DNA of 64,000 nt from Parietaria judaica (GCA_954871525.1 OX940866.1:10315001-10379000), one strand, 5' to 3'; positions 10,244 to 22,049 are shown, counted from the first letter of the stretch. Made by a program: numbers and translations. The notes: generated from the sequence alone by a model not told the origin.

Positions 10244-12278
10244 ATGCAATTGACGTATTTCACAGCTAGTGTTTATCACAGTGGAGAATGGATTGTTAGC
10301 AATGGAAGGAGAGCATATGTGGGCGGCGAAGTGGCTTGTTTTGATTACTGCGACACTGATAAGTTCAGCATAGGGGAACTTCGACGGCTAGTGGACTTGC
10401 TCGGCAAAGAAGAAAATCCCGGGTTTTTGTTCGTGCCTTTTGGATTTGAATTTGATGAAGGCATGCAATTTTAGAACCGACATGCACACACGAATGATGA
10501 TTAAAGATATGGAGACAAGAGGTTATAAGGACTGTCACTTTTACGTCGTCGAAGCTATTCTCGGCCGTCCCTCCTCAAAGGATAATCAAGACGAGGATGG
10601 TAATTATTATGAAGATGAAGACGAGCTTAATTATTCTTATGAAGACGATGGTGAAGAGCCCGATGGTGAAGAAGTGCCCGAGGAAGAGGTGCTCGTTAAT
10701 CATGGTTTCGCCAAATGGTGGTCTAGGGTGGTTAGTGAATTAGAGAACGATGAAGAATTGGAAGAAGATGATCTCTCCGATAACACATTGTAAAATTTAG
10801 AGGTCGATTCGGATGGAGAAGTAAGAGTTAGGAAGAGGTGCCAATTTAAGATGAGAGAAGGGATTAATTGGGAAGAGTCCAATATAGAAGTTGGTATGGA
10901 GTTTATAAATAAGCAAGAGCTAAAGTCCGTTTTGAAGGAAATATTCATTGCCAAGGACCGGGATTTCAAGGTGACGACAACCAACAAAGAAAAGTTCCAA
11001 GTTATTTGCGCCGACGAAGGATGCAGATGGAAATGTTATGCTCATGTCGATTCGCGAGACGGCGTGACTTTTAGGATTAATACTCTCCTAGATGAGCATG
11101 ATTGCCCACAATTCTTAAATAGCACATTGATCGACGCTCCTTGGCTTGCTAAGCATTTTGCGAATGAGTTCCGTATGTGCCCCAAAATGACGTTTACTCA
11201 ATTCAATGAGATGACGAGCAACACGAAATTCTCTAACACATCGTTGTGGATCTTCTACAAGGCTAAAAAACTTGCCGAAGCGAATATGAAGTGGACTATT
11301 ACGGAACAGAACAACCAATCATACAAATGCTGGAGCATATACGAAATTGGTTGATGAAGCGGTTGTACAAGAAACGAGAGAGTGTGGCTAAATGGAAAGG
11401 TCCTCTTGGGTCGAATTTGATGAAGATGATTGAGAAGCTTAAAAAGGAAGCAATGCACTGCCAGCCTTCTCGGGCATCAAAATTTTTACAACAAGTAATT
11501 GTCTTCTTTTGATTGTTTTCAAACTGTTTTTTTAATTTTAAAACTAAAATGGTGGCAATAAAACTAAAATTAAATTGTTTTTTAAATAAATTAGGTAACG
11601 TACAAAGGCAATGAAACCCTCATAGTCAACTTGACTACACGTCAATGCATTTGTAAATGGTGGCAACTCACTGGAATACCATGTTGTCACGCGTTGTCTT
11701 GCCTCGTGAGGGGCGACCACGTGATCACGGACTACTTCAGCGATGTGTATAAGAAACCTGATTTTGCTGCTCAATATGGCGCTATCGTAACACCAATGAC
11801 TTCACCGGACAAGTGGGCGGATGCTGGCCAGAATGTCATCTTACCGCCACGTACGGTCCGCATGCCCGGACGCCCGAATAGTAAAAGAAAGAGGCAAGTT
11901 GGTGAAGCACACAACAGACCGATTAAGGCATCGAGGATTGGCCAAATGAACCGTTGCGGAAATTGTCGTCAAGAAGGTCACTCACGGAGGACCAGTAAGA
12001 ATGCTTCATCGAGTGAGGTACATTTACGACATGATTAAATTACACTGCTTCAAATACTATTGTTATGAGTACTTGGAAAAATGCTTCTTTTAATGGAATT
12101 TTTACAGGTTCGAACACCGAAACGAATGGGACGGCCCCCTAAAGAAAACATGATTGGGGATTCACTGAAGCGGAAACAGAGGAAGGTTAGGCAGCAGGCA
12201 CGTGAAGCAGTGGAACGGGCATCACAGAACCCTTCCGGATCAGCTCTGCAGGCTTCTCAAGGACTCGGCTCTCAGTGA
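10244..12278 (+). pseudogene. Mutator-like (MULE) transposase remnant without catalytic core
   Basis: Pieces in order: an N-terminal MULE region (10244-10474) ending PFGFEFDEG; a frameshift near 10470; DMETRGYKDCHFYVVEA and an acidic linker; a stop TAA near 10791; then a MuDR-type DNA-binding domain (about 10860-11290) with CADEGCRWKC and DEHDCPQ. The frame then breaks and jumps to a C-terminal segment (about 11315-11490). After a probable intron the SWIM zinc finger CICKWWQLTGIPCCHAL follows (about 11645) and a zinc knuckle whose last Cys is Ser. The DDE transposase core expected between the MuDR and SWIM parts is missing. Termini are not clear; two TIR-like blocks lie downstream. Confidence 0.85.
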
Positions 12279-12634
12279 CGTTAGTGGCATTAGTAGATAT
12301 TGTGGGCGTTAGTATTTGTCTATCGTATTTTGCCTTATTTTGTAACTTGTTATTTGCCCAATTTTGCAACTTACGATATATGCATTTGTCACAAATATAC
12401 TTTTGAACACATTTATATGATGCAGTGGCTTGTTAATCTAAGCCATATAAATACCCAGTAATTTGGCTATTTAAAACGACATTGTTTACTCTCAATGCTA
12501 CTGCATGATAAAATTGTTGTATGGAAATAAATCTTCTGATCACTTTAATTTCTCACTGGCTATTACAAAACTTTAATTACACACTTTAATTCCTAAAAAA
12601 TATGATTTATTAATTGCATAACCAGACCATTAAA

Positions 12635-12733
12635 TAAACAATAGCTACATTAGCCACCAAAAAAAAACATTAGGTACATAATTGCAAAAAATGTAAACTT
12701 TGGGTACTTTAGCCGCATTTTACCCAAAAAAAA
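12635..12733. repeat. MULE-type TIR-like block, copy 1
   Basis: It ends in ACTTTAGCCGCATTTTACCC and resembles the right terminus of the fold-back element at 49817-50788. It could be the 3' end of the MULE above or a separate MITE end; no target duplication was found. Confidence 0.55.
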
Positions 12734-12823
12734 TTAGTTTCGTTTTAAATGACATGGCTGGGTTACGTGGCGCTAATAACGACGATCTTAAAAAAATAGA
12801 CGGAAGAATCGTAAATGCTTAAC

Positions 12824-12919
12824 AGAACAAACAATAGCTACATTAGCCACCAAAAAAAAACATTAGGTACATAATCGCAAAAAATGTAAACTTTGGGTAC
12901 TTTAGCCACATTTTACCCT
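12824..12919. repeat. MULE-type TIR-like block, copy 2 (direct repeat, 187 bp apart)
   Basis: Nearly identical to 12635-12733 and in the same orientation, so the pair is a direct duplication, not a terminal inverted pair. The spacer contains TGGGTTACGTGGCGC. Confidence 0.55.
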
Positions 12920-14220
12920 ATTTCTTAACATTAAGTCATTAATCACATGTGTATAATTAAAGTTTTAATATGAAATTTTTTAAAAAATAAAAAAATGAAT
13001 ATTAATTTAAATTGTACATGGACCATATGTAAATGATTAATATTAACAGAAACATATGAAAAAAAAATATTAAAATGCAAATATCATGTGCAATTGAAGG
13101 CTTGAGATCATATGCCGCATTATTTTCAATATGTTTGGATATTTTTATCTCAATTATCCCTTAATTCTCTGATTGAAAAAAAAAAAAAGAGAGAAAAAAG
13201 GAAGAAGAAGAAGAGAACGAAGCAATATAAAAAGCTTTCTTCTAGCCAAATGTATCCTAAATATATTAAAATTGAACACTAACAACAAAGGGAAGAAAAC
13301 TAATAAAAAGATTTTCTTCTTGGGTTTTTCGATGAGTTTTCTCAATCTCGAGGCGTAAATCATGGGATAACATCGAATAATATGATCTAGATTAACATAG
13401 AACATTAAGAGATTCGGTTTCGATTCGTAATCAGACTTTTCGTACGTTTGCCAACTCTGCAGAGTTTCACTGATTTGTCCTCGGTTTGCGTGTTGGCCAA
13501 TCGTCTCGTGATGTGGATCCGAGCACGTTAAATGGCTTTGAGACTGGAAAACAGTTCGTCAGACAGCTAGGTCTTTCTCAGTGTTTGGACAACGAACTGA
13601 CGGAGGCACGAGGAGGAGGAATTGCGCATAGGGCTCGAGCTAAGGGGCTGCGATATCTCTTTTGCTAAATGGCTTAGGTTTTTTTTTTTTAATTATGATT
13701 AATGTGGGCATAATTAATTTAAGGGCCCGAGTGGGCCCGTGATCACCAGGTAATATAGTCGGGTCGGACCTGGAATGCCCGATGACTCAAATCTCCATTC
13801 GGACATTTCCTACGTTTCCTTGATCACTTGTAGATTACATGAGATGAATTAAAATTTATATACATCGGCTATATAAGTAAAAAGAAATTAACATTGGAAA
13901 AGGGATAAACTCTGTGTAAATTGTATAGAACTTGTAAGTCTAATGCAAGGGAAATTAGTTTCATGAATCTATTTAATTTTTTCTAAATACGAGCTACCTA
14001 ATAACTCATCCCATAATATACTTACGAGTTACCTAAAGATTCATTTGTGTTTGAAATTTCAGTTTTATGTTTTTTTTTTTCCTTGGATTATTTTGCTAAT
14101 ATGTTGTTGAATTGATGTTAAAGTATACACTATTGACATGTTTAAAAACTGTTATATTGTTTTATTTATTAAACTAGTTAAGTGAGTTTAGGTTAAGTAC
14201 TAAGAACTACGACCAGAGTG
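12920..14220. other. no gene recognised; AT-rich, one GC-richer patch
   Basis: Mostly AT-rich. A GC-richer patch at about 13430-13680 contains an open frame from an alternative start, but no family is recognised and it has no splice or promoter context. It could be a transposon-captured fragment. Confidence 0.4.
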
Positions 14221-14225
14221 GAAAA

Positions 14226-14697
14226 TGTTGGCTCCAAATTGAGATCGCTGCCAAAACACTATAAACGAACACAGTGATAACACCCAATCACGCACTCACG
14301 TAATCTCTCGGAATGATCGGCGAGTGTAGCAGACGACAATGAATAGCCATACTATTCCACTCACATTCAATCACACACACTACTCTCTGTATATGATATA
14401 TATATATATAAGAATATATATACGTAATGGTTTAGTGGAAGAGTAAGCAATGGAGGAAAATATACTCTGTATATATCGAAGAAGAGGAATTACAAAATAC
14501 TGGAGTTAAAGAAAAATAACAGCATGCGGCAGTATTTAAAGAAAGCAAATAAACCCTAGTTGCAGCTAAACGTGTGCAACGAATTCTTAAATACTAGGTC
14601 AAAACTCAAACAACCAAATACTAAGCACTTGACTGAGAACATGATCGATTAACATCTCCACATGCTTTATCTTGGAATAAGTCAAAGCTTATCCTCA
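14226..14697 (-). repeat. copia-2 3' LTR
   Basis: 472 bp. On the plus strand it begins TGTTGGCTCCAAATTG and ends GCTTATCCTCA. It is preceded, in element orientation, by a G-rich polypurine tract at 14698-14706. Confidence 0.9.
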
Positions 14698-15676
14698 TTA
14701 TCCCCCGTAAGCTTGACTTTGTTCGAGGTTCTTCACGTCGAGCAGCTCTCTCATCTCTGCAAACTTGAGTCGCGCTAAGGCCTTGGTGAGTATGTCTGCA
14801 CGTTGCTCGCCGGTGCGGACAAACTGCACGATGATCTTCCGCTTCTCCACACACTCGCGAATGAAATGGAAACGAGTGTCGATGTGCTTGCTGCGTCCGT
14901 GGAATACTGGGTTCTTCATCAGTGCGATCGCTAACTTGTTGTCCACGTAGAGTCACTGACTTCTGCTCGCTTCTCGTAACTTCGCTCAACAAGTTACGCA
15001 GCTATAACCCTTGACATGCTGCCACGGTCGCTGCCATGAACTCAGCCTCACAAGATGATAAGGCCACAGTTTCCTGCTTCTTTGACTGCCAGGTGATCAA
15101 ATTCCCGTTGAGATAAAACACCATCCCTCCGGTACTCTTCCTATCGTCGATATCACCGGCTAAGTCACTGTCGGTAAAACCGACCAGTTCATCGGCTCTA
15201 GATCCTTTTCTGTACTGAATCCCGTAGCTAGTCGTTCCCTTGACGTAGCGCATGATGTGCTTCACAGCCTGCTGGTGTAGACTGGTAGGCATCTCCATGT
15301 AACGACTCACCATGCCGACTGCGTGTGAGATGTCAAGTCGGGTATGGGTAAGGTACCTAAGACACCCGATGACATGTCTGTACTTTGTAGGATCCACTGC
15401 GGTTCCTTCCGCATCCTTCCCAAGTTGTAGCTTTGCCTCCATCGGATACTTGCTCGGGTTGCAGTCTCCCATCTGAAACTGCTTGAGGATCTTCTTTGCA
15501 TAAGCCGACTGCCTCAGCGTGATGCAGTCCTTCTTCTGATCCACCTCAATGCCGAGATAGTACGAAAGTAGTCCGAGGTCACTCATCTCGAACTCTGCCA
15601 TCATCTTCTTCTTGAATCCTGCCACGCCTGCTGCGCTGGATCCAGTCACTATCAAGTCGTCCACACACTCCAACAA
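14698..15676 (-). pseudogene. copia-2 RT C-terminal part and RNase H
   Basis: Reads from the RT active-site region, where YVDD has become CVDD, through MSDLGLLSYYLGIEVDQKKD, then RNase H motifs GFTDSDLAGDIDDRKSTGG and ALSSCEAEFMA. Frame breaks occur near 15000. The terminal block [20 protein letters not shown] resumes at 14946 and ends YGG-stop at the polypurine tract. The natural end of pol is preserved here, unlike in copia-1. Confidence 0.88.
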
Positions 15677-15788
15677 TGAGTGTTTCTTCTACATTGCTCC
15701 TCGTGTACACTGCCTGCTCTTGAGAACACTTCACGAACCCGGGACTCTTCATACACTTGTCAAGGCGTAGATTCCATGCTCTAGGTGC

Positions 15789-16877
15789 TTAACGTAGCCC
15801 ATAAAGAGCCTTGGAAAGCTTGTACACCTTGTGCTCTTTAGCCTTGATGATATAACCTTTGGGTTGTCTGACGTACACTTCCTCCTCGAGGTCACCATTT
15901 AGAAATGCCGATTTGACATCTAAGTGGTGAATCTTCCAACCTCGGTGAGCGGCGAGGGCTAAGATCAACCTGATCGTGTCGAGCCTCGCTACTGGAGCAA
16001 AAACTTCCTCGAAGTCAACTCCGTGCTTCTGCACATATCCCTTTGCGACCAGCCGCGCTTTGTGCTTGACGACGTTTCCTTCGGTGTCCTTCTTCAACTT
16101 ATAGACCCACTTCAGACCAATTGGCTTATGACCTTTGGGCAGGTCGGTGAGCACCCATGTCTTGTTCTTCTCGATTGACTCGATCTCCTTCTGCATTGCC
16201 TCTTGCCAGGCCTGCTCGGTTTCTGCCTCTCGGTAGTTTGCCGATTCTTCGGCACATAGCAGTGCTAACTCTTCCAGATTCATGTCTAATTGACGAGCAT
16301 CTTCATAGATATCGGTTAGCGGACGATATCCCCTCGGACCATCCTTGATTGAGGAATCACCCGAGCTGCCTGTCTGTGAGGTTGGGGTCATCATACCCAA
16401 ACCTGAGCTGGGTGACATTGCTGGTGACATTGGCGGTGATACACCCGAGTTGGGTGTTACTGGCCTTGAGCTGGAAGCCGTTGCGTCCGGGCTCGGCAAT
16501 AACATGCCCGAGTTCGGAGTTGTTGGGCCTTCCTGTTCGGCAATGTCTTCCTCGCCTTTTTTGAGTTCGAACTCAACTGCGTTCTGTTCGGGCTCGCCAT
16601 TCTCGTCACGCCACTCCCATTTCTTCTCTTCTTCAAACACGGCATCTCTGGTCACTCGAATCTTGCCGTGTCTGGGGTCAAAGAATCTGTGTGCCTTGCT
16701 TCTGTCTTCGACTCCAAGGTACACCATCGTCTGACTCCGGTCATCGAGTTTCTTGAGATTTGGGCCCACAACTTTTACATGAGCTGTGCACCCGAACACT
16801 CTTAAGTGCTCCAGATGAGGCTTCTTCCCGCACCATACTTGGTATGGGGTGCGCTCTCCTAGCGCCTTCGTTGGCAC
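15789..16877 (-). pseudogene. copia-2 integrase C-terminus and RT N-terminal half
   Basis: Continuous frame from MPTKALGERTPYQVWCGKKP through VFGCTAHVKVVGP, a Pro/Ser-rich linker with repeated 'PNSG' motifs, and RT blocks WVYKLKKDTEGNV and HLDVKSAFLNGDLEEEVY. It ends ALYGLR-stop where the next codon should be Gln (TAA at about 15791-15789). This is the longest open part of the element. Confidence 0.9.
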
Positions 16878-16883
16878 GCGGTT

Positions 16884-17441
16884 CTACAGATAAACCGCAT
16901 GTCTGACTGCTTCTCCCCACATCTTCGCTGGGACTTGCATGCTCTTAAGCAAAATCCTTGTTGTATCCATCACAGTCCGGTTCCTTCTCTCTACCACACC
17001 GTTCTGTTGGGGAGTGTACGGTGCAGTCAGGTGGCGTTCGACTCCCTCTTCATCGCAGAACTCTCCGAACTGCTGGGACGTAAACTCTCCACCTTGGTCA
17101 GTTCTCAGGGTCTTCATTCTGTGCCCTGATTTATTCTCGACGAGCCTCTTGAACCTTTTGAAGACTTCAAAGGCTCTTGACTTCTTCTTTAGCGTATACA
17201 GCCACATCCAACGACTGTAGTCGTCAACTAGCAAGAGAAAGTACTTGCTACCGGCTAGGGTTGCCGGGGTGATAGGACCATACAAGTCCGCGTGCACTAG
17301 TTGGAGGGGACGCTCTGCTTGAAACTTGGCCTTGATCGGAAACGACACTCTTGCCTGTTCTTCGACCATGCAGCATTCACACAGCTGGTTTAGGTGCTCA
17401 ATCCTAGGCACCCCAAAGGCCATCTCCTTCTCCCCCATCAT
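16884..17441 (-). pseudogene. copia-2 integrase core
   Basis: Contains HADLYGPITPATLAGSKYF, LRTDQGGEFTSQQFGEF and PQQNGVVERRNRTVMDTTR, covering the D-D-E catalytic segments, and ends AVRHAVYL just before a stop in place of a codon preceding NRVPTKALG. The GAG-pre-integrase region upstream (17441-17560) is broken by stops. Confidence 0.9.
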
Positions 17442-17599
17442 CTTGAGCGCGTAGAAGTTTACGTGCCCAAGTCTCGCATGCCAGAGTCAGGCCGGGTCTA
17501 CTAAGGACGTCATTAAGTAGACGGGTTGGCCTGTCTCCAAGAGAATCTTGGAGAGGCGGTTCGGCGTTCTCTTCACCTTCATCAGTAAAGCGCCACTCC

Positions 17600-18012
17600 T
17601 GTTCCACAGCTTCAGGTATGACCCGGCCATCACCACTGTGTTGCCGACCTCTGTCATCTGACCAAGGCTGATGATGTTACTCTTCAGCTTTGGGATCTAG
17701 TACACCTGAGTAATCAGCCGTTGATCCCCGCTCTTGCAGTTGAATAGGATGGACCCTCTGCCTCTGATTTCGACGACTGAGTCATCGCCGAACTTCACTT
17801 TTCCCGTGATCTTCTCATCGAGCTCTTCAAACTTGGCTCGCACCATTGTCTAGATACCACACATCGGTATAGACTTTCTGTTCTCCGTCTTTGTGGAGGT
17901 TTGCTATAACCTTGTCCTCGATAAGCATCACCGAACAATCCTGCTCGGTAATCTTCTTCTTCGAGCTTGGTCGCTTCTCCGGTATCATCAGCTCGGCTTC
18001 CGGGTCGATCTT
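17600..18012 (-). pseudogene. copia-2 protease region, internally deleted
   Basis: The motif WYLDNGA can be read around 17855-17835, but the sequence then jumps directly to the 'KFEELDEK' block. Residues corresponding to NNHMTGDR in copia-1 are missing and the frame is lost. A stop also precedes this region at about 18013. Confidence 0.75.
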
Positions 18013-18870
18013 TTATTTGATCGGTTTGGGCCCGGGCTCACCTTCTCTCTTGCCTACGACGCTCATCTCCTCGTCTCTCCGCACTTCCAAGTTCACCTCT
18101 TGCTCGGCGAACATCAACACGGTCTCATCTTGATGGAATCTCACAAGATTCGCTTCGTCGCCATGGTTCATGCTGCGACACTCTGTTGAGTAGTGACCGA
18201 GCTTCTGACAGTTGTAGCACTTCACCGTGCTCTTGTCTCTTCGGGTCGTGGTGCCTTCCTGACGGGATGCGCTGCTGCCGCGACCTCGCATGTCACGACC
18301 TCGTCCTCGTCCACGGCCTCTACCACGTGATCGGTTATCTCTGTCGTACCCGCTCCGACTTGAGGAACTAGAAGAAAATTCGGCTCCTCTGTTTTTCTTC
18401 TCTCTCGACACCCATTCTTCATGCGTCAGCAAGAGGTGCTTCTCCTCTTCTCTGTCACCATAACCCCGAAGTCTCTCCTCGTGGGCTTTGAGGCGACCGA
18501 TAACCTCCTCAACTGACATGGTCTTAAGATCACCGAACTGCTCGATCGACGTCACGATCTGCATGTATCTGTGTGGTACGGCTCTCAGAATTTTCTTGAC
18601 GACGGTGATTTCGTCCACCTTGTCGCCTAACGAGCGGATACCAGTCACGATGGATGTGAGTTTCATGGTGAAGTTGTCTACCGACTCGCTGTCCCTCATT
18701 CGAAGAACCTCGAATTCACTTTTCAAGGTTTGAACCTTTGCTTCTCGGACGCGCTCTGCGCCCATATACGTGATTCTCAGCGTCTCCCATGCTTCTTTTG
18801 CGGAATCCTTCTCGGCGATCATGAGAAGGGTGTCTTCCGGAACTCCTTGATAGATGGCGGCGAGAGCCAT
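18013..18870 (-). pseudogene. copia-2 gag, main part
   Basis: UBN2-type Gag opening MALAAIYQGVPEDTLLMIAE, followed by KEAWETL, an Arg/Gly/Ser-rich stretch and the zinc knuckle CYNCQKLGHYSTEC (CX2CX4HX4C). The true N-terminus lies further upstream (about 19060-18878) and is broken by frameshift and stop, so the listed ATG is internal. From 'EEEKHLLLT' onward it is close to copia-1; before that it is clearly different. Confidence 0.88.
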
Positions 18871-19087
18871 CCTATCTTTACGTACTTCGACCTCTCCGTC
18901 TTCGACGGCCTCTCAAACTCCTTGGGCTTGCAGGTTTACCCGCATCTTCAACGCCCACACCTAGTAGTTGCTTTTCGTGAGCATTGGAAGATTGAGCGTT
19001 ATGTTTCTTTCTTTCTTTCTCAATTTTCGTCGCTGCCATATCTCCTCCGGTGGCTTTGCTCGGTGACGGCATGTGCTTCGACATCAT

Positions 19088-19099
19088 GCTCTGATACCA
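19088..19099 (-). other. primer-binding site of copia-2
   Basis: Minus-strand TGGTATCAGAGC, complementary to initiator tRNA-Met, two bases inside the 5' LTR. Confidence 0.9.
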
Positions 19100-19101
19100 A
19101 A

Positions 19102-19572
19102 TGTTGGCTCCAAATTGAAATCGCTGCCAAAACACTATAAAAGAACACAGTGATAACACCCAATCACGCACTCACGTAATCTCTCGGAATGATCGGCGAG
19201 TGTAGCAAACGACAATGAGTAGCCACACTATACCACTCACATTCAATCACACACACTACTCTCTGTATATGATATATATATAGAAGAATATATATACGTA
19301 ATGGTTTAGTGGAATAGTAAGCAATGGAGGAAAATATACTCTGTATATATCGAAGAAGAGGAATTACAAAATACTGGAGTTAAAGAAAAAATAACAACAT
19401 GCGGCAATATTTAAAGAAAGCAAATAAACCCTAGTTGCAGCTAAACGTGTGCAACGAAATCCTAAATACTAGGTCAAAACTCAAACAACCAAATACTAAG
19501 CACTTGACTGAGAACATGATCGATTAACATCTCCACGTGCTTTATATTGAAATAAGTCAAAGCTTATCCTCA
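19102..19572 (-). repeat. copia-2 5' LTR
   Basis: 471 bp, nearly identical to 14226-14697. The few differences point to a fairly recent insertion relative to the amount of damage in pol. Confidence 0.9.
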
Positions 19573-19579
19573 CAGAAAA

Positions 19580-21168
19580 GGGAAACAAATAACTCGATTA
19601 GCAAATGTGATGGTGCCGTTTGGTAGACAACTCGAACTGTTTTTGTTTTCTCTATTCAGAATTTTATAGTTGTAGTGTAAAAAACTCTTGCAGTTGTTTT
19701 TAAATAACTGTTTGGTACACATTTCAATTTTTATTTTTTAGAAATAAAACAACAAATAACTGTTTGGAATACGATTCGATTTTTTCTTAAAAAATCAAAT
19801 ATTTAATACATTAATAAAATTTTAAAATATTATTACATTAATAATACAATAACATAAATATTATATTACGGTGTAAATTAGATACAATCATGTTTAACAT
19901 ATCAAAGCTATATTATATAGTCTAAATAATCAGTTTTAACATGCATCGAGACTTTGAAGGTTCAATGGTGAAGTTTAAAGGTGGAAATTTGGTATCCGTT
20001 TTCCGGTTTTGTCTCTGTTCCGGTACCGGTCCCGGATCGATTATAAAAAAATCCAAGAAATTTAATTTAGACCCAAGAACTGGTACTTCTCGGTACCCAT
20101 TTTTAGAATTGAGAACCGAAAACGATGCCCTAAATAAATATTCCCCGGTTTTTGTTACCGGTTCTGATTTTAAACTACATGTCATTTTTTTAGTTTTTAG
20201 TATGTCATTTTTAGTGTATTTTAAACTTTTATTGTCGTTTTTTATACTATTTGTAGTTTTTAATTTTTGGTTTTCAAAAATACATGTGGTTTTTAAGTCA
20301 AGCACTCTTAAAACCGAAATCAGTAAAAAAAAATCCCAATTTTTTGGAACATAGACGAAAAAAGAAGAAGTTATTTACCGGTTCCCGGTTCGGATTTTAC
20401 TCTTAATGAAGTCGATAGAAATAAGAAGTGATGAAAGAAAAAATTGAGTGAAAAACACAGAAAACAACAAAAATCTGTATTTGAAAATCCTTAAGAAAAA
20501 CAGAATAAAACTTGAAATGTTTTGGAGTTCAATTTGATGAGTTACACACCAAACAGTCATTTATTTTTTCCAGTGTAATAAATGTATAATATTTAACGAT
20601 TAGTCCTTCTGTCTACGTACAAACACAATTGATAAATAAATTATATTTAACGATTAATACACGGCAGAAACCAATATATTACACGTACGGTTTTGATTTT
20701 CCAAACTTTAATTGAAAATCATCACACACAAAATATCATGTAATACGAGCTAGAATAGGGCTCAAATCTCCAATCCAATTATCAATTGGAGTGCTTCAAA
20801 TAGATTAAGAATTGAAGATATACTTTAAGCCAATATTTTTAATTTCTTATATTTTAGTGATTTAACAATTTCGAGTTAAAAATCCTTTATATATTCTTAC
20901 AAAAATAGAAATCATGTAATTTCTTTTAGGTTGACAATATACATATATATATATATATATATATATTTCATTTCTAAGTCAAAAGGAAAATAGTACTATT
21001 ATAAAGCATAGATTTCATCTGTATATTTCAATAGTTATTGCCATGTACATTCATCTCGCTGAATTTTCGGGTTGTCAAAAAATAATTGTTATAAAAATTC
21101 AATTAAATGCAACAAGTAGCTCAACACATCATTAATAGCAAAGCATTTTTCAATCGCGTCGTCAGATA

Positions 21169-21203
<35 letters not shown>

Positions 21204-21520
21204 GTATATTAATTTTACACGGGTCTCAAACCCAATCGATTCTTGCTGGCTCTTCATAAGAACGACGACGTGACAGTCATGAGCTTCGATCCTTTAATGC
21301 TCTCTCTTCTTTTCATCATCGTTTCCCCCACCTAACTCTCTGATCTCAAATTCAAACATACATTTTTCTTATCGAGATCGTCAAAAAAACAAATTCAACT
21401 CTCTAAAATAATAAATAAATATATATATATATATATATTACATATCTCCTCTTTTCAATCAACACAAACCTTAAATACCGTATTTATTGCCCTTCAACTT
21501 TCACCCACCGCTAGCTTGCG
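19580..21520. other. no gene recognised; possible decayed MITE and AT-rich DNA
   Basis: Between about 19612 and 20570 the two ends show a loosely inverted pair built on 'CGTTTGGT' / 'ACCAAACAG', suggesting a decayed hAT- or PIF-type MITE. It encloses a block rich in CCGGTTCCCGG-type repeats (19990-20400). The rest is AT-rich with (TA)n at 20940 and 21174. Open frames here look accidental. Confidence 0.4.
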
Positions 21521-21527
21521 AAGCCCT

Positions 21528-21535
21528 TATATATA
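21528..21535 (+). promoter_or_regulatory. TATA box of glycine-rich protein gene 1
   Basis: TTATATATA lies about 100 bp before the ATG. An RY-type CATGCATGCA motif follows at about 21548, and the leader is CT-rich. Confidence 0.65.
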
Positions 21536-21632
21536 GCTCTCTCTCGCCATGCATGCAAATCACAAATCAACCCTTTTCAAGCCTTCAAGTTTTCTTGCAA
21601 AATTCACTCTCTCACACACTAAGCAATAAGAT

Positions 21633-22049
21633 ATGATCATGGGCGAGTCTAGGGTTTCGATCTTTGTGCTCCTCTTGGTCATAGCGGCCATGCATGCAAG
21701 TGCACGGGACGTGCCGAATGCCGCCGATGATCAGCAGACTACCACCTTGCATGCCACGGCGCCGGTGGCGGTTGCAGCGGATTCTCCCGCCGCAGCCGGG
21801 CTCGGGGACAAGAAGAATTTCATCTACGGCAGTGTCGGCGGGTTCGCGGGCATGGGTGGTTATGCGGGCGTCGGCGGGATTCTCCCCACGCTCGGCGGAC
21901 TAGGCGGAATTGGCAAAGTTGGCGGGATCGGCGCCGTCGGAGGGCTCAGAGGAGGTGTGGGAGGCCTCGGCGGCGGGCTTGGCGGCGCGGCGGGTGGAGC
22001 TGGCATTGGCGGCGCAGCGGGCGCGGGCGGCGGAATCCTGCACCCTTGA
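21633..22049 (+). CDS. secreted glycine-rich protein 1
   Basis: 138 residues, one exon. A signal peptide (about residues 1-25, hydrophobic core FVLLLVIAAM, probable cleavage after ASA) is followed by an Ala/Pro/Thr linker, a block DKKNFIYGSVGGFAGMGGY, and a C-terminal domain of GG, GLGG and GAGG repeats ending HP. Such small secreted glycine-rich proteins are thought to act in cell walls or at the surface; the exact role is unknown. The ATG at 21633 is chosen because it is first and gives the signal peptide; the ATG at 21639 would work equally well. The gene looks intact, with a TATA box upstream and a 65-bp repeat in the 3' flank. Confidence 0.85.
   Translation: MIMGESRVSIFVLLLVIAAMHASARDVPNAADDQQTTTLHATAPVAVAADSPAAAGLGDKKNFIYGSVGGFAGMGGYAGVGGILPTLGGLGGIGKVGGIGAVGGLRGGVGGLGGGLGGAAGGAGIGGAAGAGGGILHP

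Larger units (their letters stand above)
14226..19572 (-). mobile_element. copia-2: Ty1-copia LTR retrotransposon, degenerate
   Basis: LTRs at 19102-19572 (5') and 14226-14697 (3') flank minus-strand gag, protease, integrase, RT and RNase H. A GAAAA duplication lies at 14221-14225 and 19575-19579, with two extra bases (CA on the plus strand) between the right copy and the LTR, as in copia-1. Pol is very similar to copia-1 but the LTRs and N-terminal Gag are not. Several frameshifts, stops and a protease deletion make it non-autonomous. Confidence 0.92.

Noticed and set aside
9634..10474. Fusion of the hydrophobic ORF at 9634 with the MULE N-terminus by splicing
   Set aside because: Using donor 9754 and acceptor 10241 the frame meets a TGA almost at once; no phase fit.
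13486..13668. Small frame in the GC-richer patch near 13.5 kb
   Set aside because: No ATG start in context, no recognisable domain and no splice evidence; mentioned only as a possible captured fragment.
19922..20354. Overlapping 127- and 137-codon frames on both strands
   Set aside because: AT-rich with CCGG-type repeat motifs, no start context, and composition like subterminal repeats of transposons.
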